A stretch of 64,000 nt of DNA from Clostridiales bacterium (GCA_009911365.1 QXXF01000003.1:186001-250000); one strand, 5' to 3'. Positions 34,009 through 43,315 are shown, numbered from the stretch's first letter. Notes: a model not told the origin generated them from the sequence alone. Translations and numbers: made by a program.

Positions 34009-35310
34009 ATGATTTGGAATGAAAGCATCGAATGCGCTGACCGCGAGACCATGCAGGGCATTCAGCTGGAAAAACTGAAAAAGACAGTGGCTCATGTTTA
34101 CAAGAACGTGGAGCCCTATAGAAAAAAGATGGAAGAAAAGGGCGTGAAGCCAGAGGATATCAAGTCTTTGGGAGACATTACAAGACTACCTTTTATCACA
34201 AAAGAAGACCTGGCGGACAATTATCCAAACGGACTTTTCGCCATGGACATGGAAGATATCGTGCGGATCCATGCGTCTTCTGGCACCACAGGAAAACCAA
34301 AGATCGCAGGATACACCAGGAGTGACCTGGACATGTGGGGCGAATGCGTAGCTAGATGTCTGGCCATGGCAGGTGCCACAAAAAAATCAGTGGTCCAGGT
34401 AGCTTACGGTTACGGGCTTTTCACAGGCGGTTTGGGAGCTCACATCGGGGCGGAAACCATGGGAGCCACGGTCATTCCAATGAGCAGCGGCAACACCCAG
34501 AAGCAGTTAATGTTCATGCAGGATTTGAAGAGCACCCACCTTTGCTGCACACCGTCTTATGCCTTGACCATTGCGGAAGCTGCGGAAAAGGCTGGACTGA
34601 AGCCAGAGGAAATCTCCCTGCAGGCAGGGGTGTTCGGCGCAGAGCCTTGGACAGAAGGCATGCGCAATGAAATCGAAAAGCGTCTGGGGATCCATGCTCA
34701 CGATATTTATGGACTTTCTGAAGTCATGGGGCCTGGCGTTTCCACTAGCTGCGGCGAAAATGCTGGTATGCACATTATGGAGGATTATTTCTACCCGGAA
34801 ATCATAGATCCCGACACTTTGGAGCCACTGCCTGATGGTGAAAAAGGCGAATTAGTTATCACTACCATCGGAAAAGAAGGTATGCCGCTGATCCGTTACA
34901 GGACCAGAGACATCTGCTACCTGAACCATGAAAAATGCAAGTGCGGCAGGACGCTGGTAAGAATGAGTCGGGTATTCGGACGTACAGACGATATGCTGAT
35001 CATCCGCGGAGTCAATGTATTCCCATCTCAGGTAGAAACCGTCATTGCGCAATTTGAAGACACCCTGACCATGAACTACAAGCTGTATGTGGGCAGAGAA
35101 GATAACAAGGATACCTTTGAACTGGCTGTCGAGTTGGCTGACGGTCTGGCCATTGATGATATCAAGTTCGTGGAAAACCTGAGAAGCCAGGTGGATCATG
35201 AATTGCGGAGCATCCTGGGGATCGGATGCAAGATCCGCTTCTTGAACGCAGGAACCCTGCCGAGAAGCGAAGGCAAAGCCGTTCGGGTCGAAGATACGAG
35301 AAAACTGTAA
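34009..35310 (+). CDS. Phenylacetate-CoA ligase family protein (second copy)
   Basis: 433 residues with the same adenylate-forming architecture: IHASSGTTGKPKIAGYT, YGYGLFTGGLGAHIG, YGLSEVMGPGVST, RYRTRDICYLNHE, CKCGRTLVRMSR and RTDDMLIIRGVNVFPSQVE. AAAGGAG precedes ATG 34009. It follows iorB by 37 bases in the same operon. The two ligases around iorAB may prefer different aryl acids (phenyl-, hydroxyphenyl- or indole-acetate) or work in opposite directions. Recovering ATP from aryl-acetyl-CoA is the likely fermentative role. Confidence 0.9.
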   Translation: MIWNESIECADRETMQGIQLEKLKKTVAHVYKNVEPYRKKMEEKGVKPEDIKSLGDITRLPFITKEDLADNYPNGLFAMDMEDIVRIHASSGTTGKPKIAGYTRSDLDMWGECVARCLAMAGATKKSVVQVAYGYGLFTGGLGAHIGAETMGATVIPMSSGNTQKQLMFMQDLKSTHLCCTPSYALTIAEAAEKAGLKPEEISLQAGVFGAEPWTEGMRNEIEKRLGIHAHDIYGLSEVMGPGVSTSCGENAGMHIMEDYFYPEIIDPDTLEPLPDGEKGELVITTIGKEGMPLIRYRTRDICYLNHEKCKCGRTLVRMSRVFGRTDDMLIIRGVNVFPSQVETVIAQFEDTLTMNYKLYVGREDNKDTFELAVELADGLAIDDIKFVENLRSQVDHELRSILGIGCKIRFLNAGTLPRSEGKAVRVEDTRKL

Positions 35311-35334
35311 CAGAGGAAATAGGAGGACGAAAAT

Positions 35335-35769
35335 ATGTTAATTAAACAGATGTCCGTGTTTGTGGAAAACACGACAGGAAGACTTGCGGAGCTGACGAGA
35401 GTCCTGGCAAACGATGGGATCGATATTAAAGCTTCCTGCATTGCAGATACTGTGGATTTCGGGATCCTCAGGTGCATTGTGGATGATCCGGAGGAAGCCA
35501 CAAAAGTGCTGAAATCAAACGGTTTCACTGCCAGCATCACAGAAGTGATCGCAGTGGAGCTGGCAGACCGTCCCGGCGGTTTCGCGGACGTGCTGGAAGT
35601 GCTGGCTGCTGAGAAGATCGGTGTGGATTACATCTATTCCACCATCCGCTCCAAGGAAGGGACCGCAGTCATCGTGCTAAAGGTGGAGGATCCGCAGCAG
35701 GCCATCGATGTGCTGCAAAAGCACGATATTAAGCTCTATGAATTCAAAGAACTGGCTCAAATGGGCTAA
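35335..35769 (+). CDS. Tandem ACT-domain protein
   Basis: A 144-residue protein made of two ACT domains: residues 1-68 (QMSVFVENTTGRLAELTRVL) and 70-144 (ELADRPGGFADVLEVLAAEK). ACT domains bind amino acids. Free-standing tandem ACT proteins are regularly found behind paaK-ior genes and are thought to sense aromatic amino acids, but no catalytic role is known. AGGAGGACG precedes the ATG. It is the last gene of the operon. Confidence 0.9.
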   Translation: MLIKQMSVFVENTTGRLAELTRVLANDGIDIKASCIADTVDFGILRCIVDDPEEATKVLKSNGFTASITEVIAVELADRPGGFADVLEVLAAEKIGVDYIYSTIRSKEGTAVIVLKVEDPQQAIDVLQKHDIKLYEFKELAQMG

Positions 35770-35806
35770 ACAGCAAGATTTGGTTCATGGAGCAAAGGAG
35801 GATATT

Positions 35807-36580
35807 ATGAAAAAGCGCATTACATGGATGATCGCTCTGGTCATGACATTCACAGTGATCGCCGCCATACCTGCAACAGAAAAGGCTTCCGCTGCAGATG
35901 CATTGAAAAAACCAACGCTGACCAATCATGCCGCAGGAAAAACCAGCATCAAGAACACCTGGACCAAGGTAAAAGGCGCAGAGGGATACGAGGTTTACCG
36001 GGCAACAGGAAAAGACAAGGAATTGAAGCGGATCAAGACCATCAAGAGCGGTAAGACCGTGACCTGGACAGATAAAAAGGTGAAGAGCGGCAAGGCATAC
36101 TCGTATGCGGTACGGGCCTATAAAATGGAAGATAAGGAAAAGGTATATAGTAAATTCAGTGCGGAGGAAGCGGCCGTACCAACCAATCAGCCAAACTGGG
36201 GCTATGCTTTGGATAAAAAAGCAAAGACTACTAAGACATTGAAGCTGACCATCATCAATAAGGGCATGTACACCATGAAAATCGATGCTGATGGTCAATA
36301 TTTAAAGGATGCCAAAGCCTTTCGGGAGTGGAAGAAAATGAGTGACGAAGAATTAAATAGCGCAGAACCGGGCCAGATGAAAGCAGCAGGAATCGCTCCT
36401 GTTAAAATGAAAAAGAAAGTGACTGTCAAACCAGGTAAAAAGGTGACGCTCACTTATCGTTCGACTGTTTCAGTGAAATATGCGAAAACAGGCCGCATCG
36501 TGTCCCAGTTCCGTTCAGGCAGCAAGAATTATGGCATGTGGAACAGCTTGAATTATGGAAACAGCATCTGGCTTCGATAA
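35807..36580 (+). CDS. Secreted fibronectin type III-like protein
   Basis: 257 residues. A signal peptide (KKRITWMIALVMTFTVIAAI, cleavage near ASAADA) is followed by an Fn3-like domain of the Clostridial cell-surface type (WTKVKGAEGYEVYRATGKDK, GKAYSYAVRAY). A Lys-rich domain without a recognised family follows. No LPxTG or NPQTN-type sorting motif is found at the C-terminus (GNSIWLR), so it is probably secreted or held by charge. ATG 35807 has AAAGGAGG upstream. The sortase gene lies 28 bases after it, suggesting co-transcription, though this protein itself is not an obvious sortase substrate. Confidence 0.8.
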   Translation: MKKRITWMIALVMTFTVIAAIPATEKASAADALKKPTLTNHAAGKTSIKNTWTKVKGAEGYEVYRATGKDKELKRIKTIKSGKTVTWTDKKVKSGKAYSYAVRAYKMEDKEKVYSKFSAEEAAVPTNQPNWGYALDKKAKTTKTLKLTIINKGMYTMKIDADGQYLKDAKAFREWKKMSDEELNSAEPGQMKAAGIAPVKMKKKVTVKPGKKVTLTYRSTVSVKYAKTGRIVSQFRSGSKNYGMWNSLNYGNSIWLR

Positions 36581-36608
36581 TAAATCCTTTTTGAGGTAAA
36601 AAGAAATT

Positions 36609-37364
36609 ATGAGTATAGGAAGAAAGATTATCTTTGTGATTGCCCTGCTGGTTTTTCTCGGATCGCTAGGCATGATCGTCAATTACTATTTCTCAGGCTG
36701 GAAGACAGAGCAAGCCCTCAGCAGCCTAGCGGAGATGACTGGCGAAGAAGACCTTGTGACGGATAAAGGCGTGGTTGTCGCGAAATACACGAAACTGTAT
36801 CAGAAGAATCCGGAGATGGTCGGGTGGATCAAAATCGATGACACCCGCATCGACTATCCGGTCATGCAATCGCCAAAGGATCCGGAGTTTTATCTGCACC
36901 ACAATTTTGAGAAAGAGCCAAATGGAGCGGGCGTACCTTTTATAGACACCAATAGCGACATCTTCAAGCCCACGTACAATTGGCTGGTATACGGGCATAA
37001 TATGAAGGATGGGAGCATGTTCCACACTTTGGTGGAGTATGCGGATGCGGAATTTTACCAGAAGCATCCTACTGTAAAGTTTGATACTATCTATAAGGGT
37101 GGACAAGGCGAATACCAAGTGGTCGCAGCCTTTTACTCTCAGATTTACCCTGAGTCCAAGAACGTGTTCAAATATTACGAATATGCGGGGCTGCGGAGTA
37201 AAACGGACTTTGATAACTATATGCTGGGCGTGCGCAGCCTGGCGGAGTACAGCACAGGGGTGCAAGTGGAATACGGCGACCAGCTGATCACTCTTTCCAC
37301 CTGCAGCTATCATGTGCCTGACAGAAAAGGCCGGTTCGTGGTAGTCGCGAAGCGGATCCGATGA
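36609..37364 (+). CDS. srtB: Class B sortase
   Basis: Membrane-anchored transpeptidase that links surface proteins to peptidoglycan. An N-terminal membrane anchor (IIFVIALLVFLGSLGMIVNY) precedes the sortase domain. Catalytic residues are visible: His in WLVYGHNMKDGSMF, Cys in LITLSTCSY, Arg in DRKGRFVVVAKR. The pattern YPVMQSPKDPEFYLHHNFE is typical of class B. 251 residues, complete. No substrate with a clear class B sorting signal was found in the window. Confidence 0.93.
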   Translation: MSIGRKIIFVIALLVFLGSLGMIVNYYFSGWKTEQALSSLAEMTGEEDLVTDKGVVVAKYTKLYQKNPEMVGWIKIDDTRIDYPVMQSPKDPEFYLHHNFEKEPNGAGVPFIDTNSDIFKPTYNWLVYGHNMKDGSMFHTLVEYADAEFYQKHPTVKFDTIYKGGQGEYQVVAAFYSQIYPESKNVFKYYEYAGLRSKTDFDNYMLGVRSLAEYSTGVQVEYGDQLITLSTCSYHVPDRKGRFVVVAKRIR

Positions 37365-37371
37365 CTGAAAG

Positions 37372-37431
37372 AAAAATCCTGCTGAAAAGGCGGGATTTTT
37401 TTATACAGAAAACCCTGCGTTAGACGCAGGG
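37372..37431. terminator. Terminator pair between sortase and cvpA-like genes
   Basis: AAAAATCCTGC (37372-37382) and GCGGGATTTTT (37390-37400, with T to 37402) form a terminator for the rightward sortase transcript; one pair is G:T. A second hairpin, CCCTGCG (37413-37419) with CGCAGGG (37425-37431), lies between it and the convergent gene. Confidence 0.8.
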
Positions 37432-37471
37432 GTCATTTTGAGCCGGAAGACACGATTTGCCTTTGCTACGT

Positions 37472-38113
37472 TTATGCCCAGAAATCGTGAATCAGCACAA
37501 TGATGAAATTGTTGTCATATAAAGTCTTCGCAAAGTAAGATGCGTCCAGGCTGTTTACCAAGAACTGCGTACTTGTGGGGGACACCAGGTTCACAAGAGG
37601 AATGAGCACCGCTAGGAACAGAAACACAAAGATCACGCCGCGGATCAGACCAGCCACCAACCCTAGGATTCCATCAAACATATTGATAAAGCCTTTGTTG
37701 TGCCGTTTTGACAAAGCGATAGTCAAGAAAAAGAAAATCACTTTTATAATCAGCGTCACTATGACAAAGGAAATCAGGATAGTAGCAAGAAACGTCAGCT
37801 GATCTGACACTAAATCCACTGCGTTGTTTGCCATGGCATTGATCCCAGAACGGAAAACAGGCGGCAGGCTGCCTGTAGCGACCGCAAGCGTGTCAGAAGA
37901 AAGGCTCAATTTATCATAAAACATACTATGAACTTTTTCGTCCAGAGCCGTGTATTTCACCACAAGGCTTTGGATGGGTGATGACGCGAAAAAGCCGATC
38001 ACCATGGCACCGAACCATCCAAGGGCGTGGACAATGGTGAACACGAACCCTTTGCGGAATCCAAAAACCATGGTAACGATTAAAATAATTCCTACGATAA
38101 TATCAAAAAACAA
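37472..38113 (-). CDS. CvpA-family membrane protein
   Basis: A 213-residue protein with four or five membrane helices. The N-terminus (FDIIVGIILIVTMVFGFRKG) and the later helices fit the CvpA family, linked to colicin V production in enterobacteria and, more widely, to envelope or surface functions. The start is TTG 38113, with GGAGG five bases upstream; I see no better ATG. It is transcribed towards the sortase gene. Function in Clostridia is not established. Confidence 0.85.
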   Translation of the reverse strand: MFFDIIVGIILIVTMVFGFRKGFVFTIVHALGWFGAMVIGFFASSPIQSLVVKYTALDEKVHSMFYDKLSLSSDTLAVATGSLPPVFRSGINAMANNAVDLVSDQLTFLATILISFVIVTLIIKVIFFFLTIALSKRHNKGFINMFDGILGLVAGLIRGVIFVFLFLAVLIPLVNLVSPTSTQFLVNSLDASYFAKTLYDNNFIIVLIHDFWA

Positions 38114-38201
38114 AGCATACCTCCAAGTTTATTTGAATAGGTGACAAAAGCTATTCATATATTACTAAAAAAGCAGCGAAAAATCAAGGAGGCCATGGAT
38201 T

Positions 38202-39077
38202 ATGGAATATAGGAACCATAGAAAAAATTTTATCATGCTGGAAGAGCAGGATCGAGGTTTCGCACTAGACAAAGAACGCCCGATCCGAGGGTATTTGAAA
38301 ATGGAAACCGGGGGGAATCGAGGCAGCGTCCGAGTGGGCGCTGAGAATTTAAAACCTTTTGACCGGAAACATTATATCTACAAGTTGATCCTTTTTGGAA
38401 AAAGGAATGAGAGAACCATTTATAAGATCATGGGAGACTTGGTACCCAGCAGCAGGGGTAAAGGAGAAACATACTTGCGGATGGATCCCTTGGATCTGGA
38501 TGGAAAGGGCAATGAACTCAGCAACTTTTCTATTGCTACGGTAGTGGCTGTTTCCATGGCAGACCACAGAGAGCCGCTTCATCCTATCTTGCGGGGCAGG
38601 CTAGAACACAAGGATCGGCGGGGATGCAGGCGGCAGCGGCGGGGCGGCTTCAATGACTTTTACAATCAGCATATCCTCAGCTGCTGTCAGGCCATTGAAT
38701 ATAAAAAGGAGCTTTACGACAAGACCATTCCTTTCCGTGAGGATCGTACAGGCGCAGATTGGCGCAGGGTCGTGAATTTGGGCAAGTTTCCGGTCATTTC
38801 CCCGGGAGCCCAGTACATGATCGCCCGCTACCGCCATTTTATTTTTGGTTCTGATGAAACTTATTATTATGTGGGTGTTCCAGGGCGTTATCTGGAAAAC
38901 GAGCAGCCAGATGAAGGCAGGTCCGGCTTCGTGCTGTGGCAGCCAATCGTTGGCGCGGAGTCTTATCACGCTGATAAAAATGACGCGCCGTTATCCAGCA
39001 GGCAGGTGGCCTATGGCTACTGGATCGCCGCCATCCATCGAGAAAGCGGACGGATCGAGGATATTTGGAGGAAGTAG
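38202..39077 (+). CDS. Conserved protein of unknown function
   Basis: 291 residues, soluble. The start (FIMLEEQDRGFALDKERPIR, GYLKMETGGNRGSVRVGAEN) resembles Clostridial proteins that form a beta-rich N-terminal domain. The middle has an Arg-rich segment (RRGCRRQRRGGFNDFYNQHI) and the C-terminal half contains HFIFGSDETYYYVGVPGRYL and SGFVLWQPIVGAESY. No signal peptide or membrane segment. I do not recognise a named function. GGAGG lies eight bases upstream. It ends shortly before the promoter of the AAA-ATPase gene. Confidence 0.75.
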   Translation: MEYRNHRKNFIMLEEQDRGFALDKERPIRGYLKMETGGNRGSVRVGAENLKPFDRKHYIYKLILFGKRNERTIYKIMGDLVPSSRGKGETYLRMDPLDLDGKGNELSNFSIATVVAVSMADHREPLHPILRGRLEHKDRRGCRRQRRGGFNDFYNQHILSCCQAIEYKKELYDKTIPFREDRTGADWRRVVNLGKFPVISPGAQYMIARYRHFIFGSDETYYYVGVPGRYLENEQPDEGRSGFVLWQPIVGAESYHADKNDAPLSSRQVAYGYWIAAIHRESGRIEDIWRK

Positions 39078-39104
39078 AGCAGTGAAAATTGAAGAATACC
39101 GTCA

Positions 39105-39134
39105 ATGACAAAGCGGAATGATTCGTGGTATAAT
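39105..39134 (+). promoter_or_regulatory. Promoter of the truncated AAA-ATPase gene
   Basis: ATGACA (39105-39110), 18 bases, TATAAT (39129-39134). It falls inside a longer in-frame reading, which argues that translation begins at ATG 39165, downstream of the transcription start. Confidence 0.6.
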
Positions 39135-39164
39135 GAACGCAGTGAATTGATACGGCGTTGCCCT

Positions 39165-40268
39165 ATGCACTGTTTGGATACGAATGGCCCGCTGATTTTA
39201 TTCGAGCAAAGTGTGAACAGCGAAATCTATGTTGATAAAAGCTTGCTGATTGAGCAGATTTCGCCTAAGATCAAAACAGGAAACAAATATATTTGCGTCA
39301 CTAGACCCAGGCGTTTTGGAAAGACAGTCAACGCGAACATGTTGGCGGCCTATTACACAAAAGGCTTTGACAGCCATACAATTTTCGATGGCCTTACTAT
39401 CGCAGGGACAAAAAATTATCAAACCCATTTGAACCGCTATCATGTGATCCACATGGATTTAAGCCGAAGGCCGGATCCATGCGACTCCTACGAAGCTTAC
39501 ATTGGGTATGTCAAGTTTCAGCTGACACAAGACTTAGAACGGACATATGGCCTACATGCGCCGGAGGGGGTTCCTATTCATGATATATTAATGGAAACAG
39601 GCGATACGTTTGTGTTCATACTAGACGAATGGGATTCGGCGTTTTATGAAACTTTCATGGGCCAAAAAGAAAAAATCCATTATTTGAAATTCCTCAAAGG
39701 CCTTCTGAAAGATCAGCCATATGTGGATCTGGCATATATGACAGGTGTGCTGCCCATTGCGAAATATTCCAGTGGATCCGAGCTTAATATGTTTGAAGAA
39801 TACAGTTTTATCAATGACAATGTGTATGATGATTATTTTGGTTTTACTGGCGATGAGGTAAAGGCTCTCTGCCAGAAAACGCAAAAGGTAAGCTATGAAG
39901 AGCTGGCTGATTGGTATGATGGATACCGCACCAGCAATGGGGAAAGTTTGTTTAATCCTAGGTCTGTCATCAATACGTTGACGCGCGGCGTGTGTTTGAA
40001 TTATTGGACAGAGACAGGGCCAATGGACGAAGTTGCGTGCTGCATTGAGCATAATGCGGATGAAGTCCGGGAAGACGTGGTGCGGATGGTAGCCGGAAAT
40101 CCGGTAAGAATCAGGCTGGAGGGCTATAGTGCGTCTCAAGAGCAAATGACTACTCGAAATGAGATCTTGTCAGCCATGACGGTCTATGGATTTCTATCTT
40201 ACCATGAGGGAGAGCTGCGTATCCCGAATCGAGAATTGATGGAAAAGATAAAACCGCTTTGTGGATAA
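39165..40268 (+). CDS. AAA-ATPase-like (DUF1703 type) protein, C-terminally truncated
   Basis: 367 residues. The opening SVNSEIYVDKSLLIEQI, the P-loop variant CVTRPRRFGKT, and TFVFILDEWDSAFYE (Walker B-like), then ELADWYDGYRTSNG and LFNPRSVINTL, are the standard landmarks of this abundant Clostridial family. Intact members are about 500-560 residues and end in a PD-(D/E)xK nuclease domain. This one stops soon after LRIPNRELMEKIKPLCG, with the stop inside a hairpin, so the nuclease domain is missing. The start at ATG 39165 fits the family N-terminus and the promoter position, but its ribosome site is poor. A related, more GC-rich gene lies at 62893. Confidence 0.75.
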   Translation: MHCLDTNGPLILFEQSVNSEIYVDKSLLIEQISPKIKTGNKYICVTRPRRFGKTVNANMLAAYYTKGFDSHTIFDGLTIAGTKNYQTHLNRYHVIHMDLSRRPDPCDSYEAYIGYVKFQLTQDLERTYGLHAPEGVPIHDILMETGDTFVFILDEWDSAFYETFMGQKEKIHYLKFLKGLLKDQPYVDLAYMTGVLPIAKYSSGSELNMFEEYSFINDNVYDDYFGFTGDEVKALCQKTQKVSYEELADWYDGYRTSNGESLFNPRSVINTLTRGVCLNYWTETGPMDEVACCIEHNADEVREDVVRMVAGNPVRIRLEGYSASQEQMTTRNEILSAMTVYGFLSYHEGELRIPNRELMEKIKPLCG

Positions 40269-40292
40269 AACCATGCTAGCCGCAAAGCGGTT
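40252..40292 (+). terminator. Hairpin over the stop of the truncated ATPase gene
   Basis: AACCGCTTTG (40252-40261) and CAAAGCGGTT (40283-40292) are perfectly complementary with a 21-nt loop holding the stop codon. Only a short T-rich stretch follows. Confidence 0.5.
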
Positions 40293-40358
40293 CTTGCTAC
40301 TAGAAAAATTTCTGTGCGGAACAGAAACAGCTAGAGCGTATGAATGATTTTTGTTGTC

Positions 40359-40502
40359 CTACAAAACCGATTTTTTGTCTTCGTAGGCCACTAACCGCAC
40401 TTTCCTGCCTGTCATTTTTTCAATGTGCCGCTCCGTTTCCCGCAGCATGTGCTCGATCACCAGGGTCGGGTTGGCCCGATTGTCGTTTTTGAATCTTCCC
40501 AT
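40359..40502 (-). CDS. Small conserved-looking protein (47 residues)
   Basis: Reads MGRFKNDNRANPTLVIEHML, then RETERHIEKMTGRKVRLVAY to the end at KSVL. GAGGTG lies six bases before the ATG. The composition (no low-complexity, amphipathic helix ending in a short strand) looks like a real small protein. The longer in-frame reading from 40637 has no such ribosome site. Function unknown. Confidence 0.5.
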   Translation of the reverse strand: MGRFKNDNRANPTLVIEHMLRETERHIEKMTGRKVRLVAYEDKKSVL

Positions 40503-40688
40503 ATTAATCACCTCGTCTTTAGTGTGTCCGGAAAAAAGGTTTGAACCCAAGACAATATGTGGATTTGGATAAAACGGCACAGTGTTACATTTGCCTTGCT
40601 TTTTGTTACAAGTACGAGATTTGCACAAAATAAACATGTATAATAGAGAAACCAGCTTTTTTCTGTGATTGAAAGGAGAAGAACATCT

Positions 40689-42391
40689 ATGAAACAGAGG
40701 AAAAAAATCAGCGTTCTAGTGGCACTGATGGTACTGCTGTCTGTGTTTGCTGTTCCCTCCATGTCCTACGGAGTAGCAAAAGGAAAAGCAGCGCCAAAAT
40801 ACACAGTGAAGCTGAAAAAAACGGTTTACACCATGAAAAAGGAAAGACCGTGAAGCTGAAAGCCACTGTGAGCAAAGCAGCGAAAAAGAAAAAGCTGAAA
40901 TGATCCAGCAGCAACAAAAAAGTTGCGACCGTATCAGCAAACGGAAAAGTAAAAGCAAAGAAAAATGGAAAAACTACGATCACGGCCCAAGTAAAAGGTA
41001 CGAAAGTCAAAGCTAAGTGTAAAATCGTAGTAGGAACACCTGTCAGCAAAGTGAAGCTGAATAAAACGTCTCTTTCCTTGAAAACAGGACAGACGTTCAA
41101 ATTGAAGGCTGCCATATCGCCGAAAAAGGTCACGAATAAAAAAGTGGTTTATAAAAGCAGCAATAAAGCAGTAGCTTCTGTTACTGCCAAAGGCGTGGTA
41201 AAGGCCGGAAGCGCAGGAACCGCCAAAATCACGGCTGCGGCTGCTGATGGAAATGGTAAATCGGCAAAATATACGATGACAGTAGCTAGAGTCAACAATG
41301 AAGTGGTGGTAACCGGCGTAACTCTCGACAAAACCAGCCTTGTATTGGAACCAGGACAGCAGGAAAAGCTATCTGCTGCCATCAGTCCATCAGAGGAAAT
41401 CAATCAAGAGCTGCTGAAAGAGGAAAAGCATAAGGCCCTGCAAGCTGTGGATTCATTTCGGTACTCACTTAAAGAATACAGCGATAATGCTAGAAAAAGA
41501 GAATACCTAAATCAGCTTTCAGAATGGGAAACGCAAATCCAATAGGCTATAGGCGCATCAGAAGCCAAGAAAATTACAGCGGCAATTCAGGAAGAATGGG
41601 ATCTTTTGAGAAGCACATCAGGTCTCATGGGTCCAGCTTTTGATGTGGAAAATTTGTATAATATTCAATATGGAAATAATTACATCTACGAAGGAAGTGG
41701 CGACTCTGAAAGGAGTATTCCTGTGGCCATCCTCAGGGTATTAGGAAGTAAAATAGGATCTATTACAGCAAATTCAGATAGTTGTACAGAAACAATTACA
41801 ATCAACCAAACGGGAGCCCCACCATATATGGCGCATGTCGTACTAAAAAATGAGATGGAATATGACTTGCAGATTCAAATCATAACAAACTATTCTGTAG
41901 TTACCGAGGTCGAGAAGCGGCTATCTTCCTTACGCAATTCTATGGTCGGCTTTGAGGAGAATGACGCGTTACGACAAATCGAGGCAAAGATGGGAGAAAT
42001 ACGAAACAAGGCACCCAGTGTTGAAACAAAGGAACAGGATTGGGCACTTAGAGAGGAAATCAATAATATTCAGAAGAAATTTCAGGACTTTGATATTTAC
42101 ACAGTTAACTTAAGCGAACCTCCAAAGAGTTGGGAGACAGTTTTTTGGGTTAAAGCAATAGATATAACAGGCAATACCAGCGGTGAGGAAAAATGCGGTT
42201 TGAATCTGAAATATAATAAAGGTATCGTTGATGATGGAGTATTAGAGAAAATGGAATTGGGCTTTGGAAATGAAACGATTACATATGAGATACTCGACTC
42301 ATCAGACGCATCATTCCGAAAGATGATCAAAGCTACAGATTCAGCGACAGGTCTGGTGAGAAATATCTATGCAAAGGTTCTTCCTGAGTGA
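40689..42391 (+). pseudogene. Secreted bacterial Ig-like (BIG2) surface protein, broken
   Basis: A signal peptide starts at ATG 40689 (KISVLVALMVLLSVFAVPSM, ribosome site AAAGGAG). The frame dies at 40853 through a one-base shift near 40845. The other frame continues KTVKLKATVSKAAKKKKLK, meets TGA at 40901-40903 where the Ig-like repeat expects Trp, then reads SSSNKKVATVSANGKVKAKK. Two Lys-rich BIG2-type domains follow to about 41400, each with VSKVKLNKTSLSLKTGQ or VTGVTLDKTSLVLEPGQ as its first strand. TAG at 41543-41545 interrupts a helical region. A final unknown domain runs in the same frame to 42391. With one shift and two stops this cell-wall-type protein cannot be made whole. The last part could still be expressed separately. 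Confidence 0.8.
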
Positions 42392-42426
42392 TACGAATGC
42401 GGAATTTTAACATCTAAAACAAAAAG

Positions 42427-42470
42427 CAGAATGCTAGCGTCTTAAACTCGGATATGGCATTCTGTTTTTT
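42427..42470 (+). terminator. Intrinsic terminator
   Basis: CAGAATGC (42427-42434) and GCATTCTG (42457-42464), flanked by A-run and six T (42465-42470). It ends the broken surface-protein transcript. Confidence 0.8.
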
Positions 42471-42567
42471 AAACCTTTTAGAACCTCGACATCACTTCAA
42501 ATCCTGCTTGTTATTTTGCGAATATCACCATATAATATAATTGATTAAAAAACAGGAGGTTGCGTCC

Positions 42568-42756
42568 ATGGAAAAATATAACGAACTGGATTCCATGTGT
42601 GGAATATCGGATGAAGAATTAACAAATCGGTTTCATGAAGCTGTGCGCATTGATAACGAAATCAAAAAGATAAAAGGCGTACCTATTGCTAAATTTGATA
42701 AAGAAAAAAGAAAAGCGTATTTAGAATACCCAGACGGTAGGAGAGAGTATGCATAA
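42568..42756 (+). CDS. Putative antitoxin of a zeta-toxin-like pair
   Basis: A 62-residue acidic/basic helical protein (MEKYNELDSMCGISDEELTN, ending YPDGRREYA). AGGAGG lies eight bases before ATG 42568. Its stop overlaps the toxin start by eight bases, the usual coupling of type II toxin-antitoxin genes. I do not recognise its family by sequence. The antitoxin call rests on size, order and overlap with the kinase-like toxin. Confidence 0.65.
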   Translation: MEKYNELDSMCGISDEELTNRFHEAVRIDNEIKKIKGVPIAKFDKEKRKAYLEYPDGRREYA

Positions 42757-43315
42757 TACAAAGAAACCTGAGATTATTGTGTTCGCAGGACCAAACGGCA
42801 GTGGGAAAAGTACTATCACGAAGATGGCGAGAATTATTGAGCCGTATATAAATGTAGATGATATTAAGCGCACAAATTTATGTGATGCCTTAGAAGCAGC
42901 CCAAATTGCAGAAAAGCTTAGGAATAAATGTGTGGATAACAATCGGAGCTTTACTTTTGAAACAGTGTTATCAACGGAAAGAAATTTGGAATTGCTAAGA
43001 TGTGCGAAAGAAAAGGGTTTTTTTATTAGGTGCGTATACGTTTTGACGTGTGACCCAGACATAAATATTTTAAGAATAAAATCTCGTGTTGCAGATGGCG
43101 GCCACGATGTGCCTTCAGAGAAAGTAAAAAGCAGATATGAGAAAGCACTGAAACTACTCCCTAAATTATTGGAAGTTTGCGATATTTGCCATATATATGA
43201 TAATACAGATAAAGCTTTTCGGATTTTCAAAAAGAGAAAAGGAGAAATCTTTTTATGGGAATCAGAATATTGGAGTAAAGTGGATATTGAACATTTAGTA
43301 GGAATTTCCCTATAG
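42749..43315 (+). CDS. Zeta-toxin-family kinase
   Basis: 188 residues with Walker A FAGPNGSGKSTITKM near the start, the FETVLSTERN motif and the distal RVADGGHDVPSEKVKSRYEK. Zeta toxins phosphorylate UDP-N-acetylglucosamine and so block peptidoglycan synthesis; shorter homologues like this one may have other small-molecule targets. It overlaps the upstream small gene by eight bases. No membrane segments. A plasmid- or island-type stability module sitting next to a broken surface-protein gene. Confidence 0.8.
   Translation: MHNTKKPEIIVFAGPNGSGKSTITKMARIIEPYINVDDIKRTNLCDALEAAQIAEKLRNKCVDNNRSFTFETVLSTERNLELLRCAKEKGFFIRCVYVLTCDPDINILRIKSRVADGGHDVPSEKVKSRYEKALKLLPKLLEVCDICHIYDNTDKAFRIFKKRKGEIFLWESEYWSKVDIEHLVGISL

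Noticed and set aside
35807-36580. Fn3 protein as substrate of the adjacent sortase
   Set aside because: Its C-terminus has no sorting motif, hydrophobic segment or charged tail, so adjacency alone is not enough.
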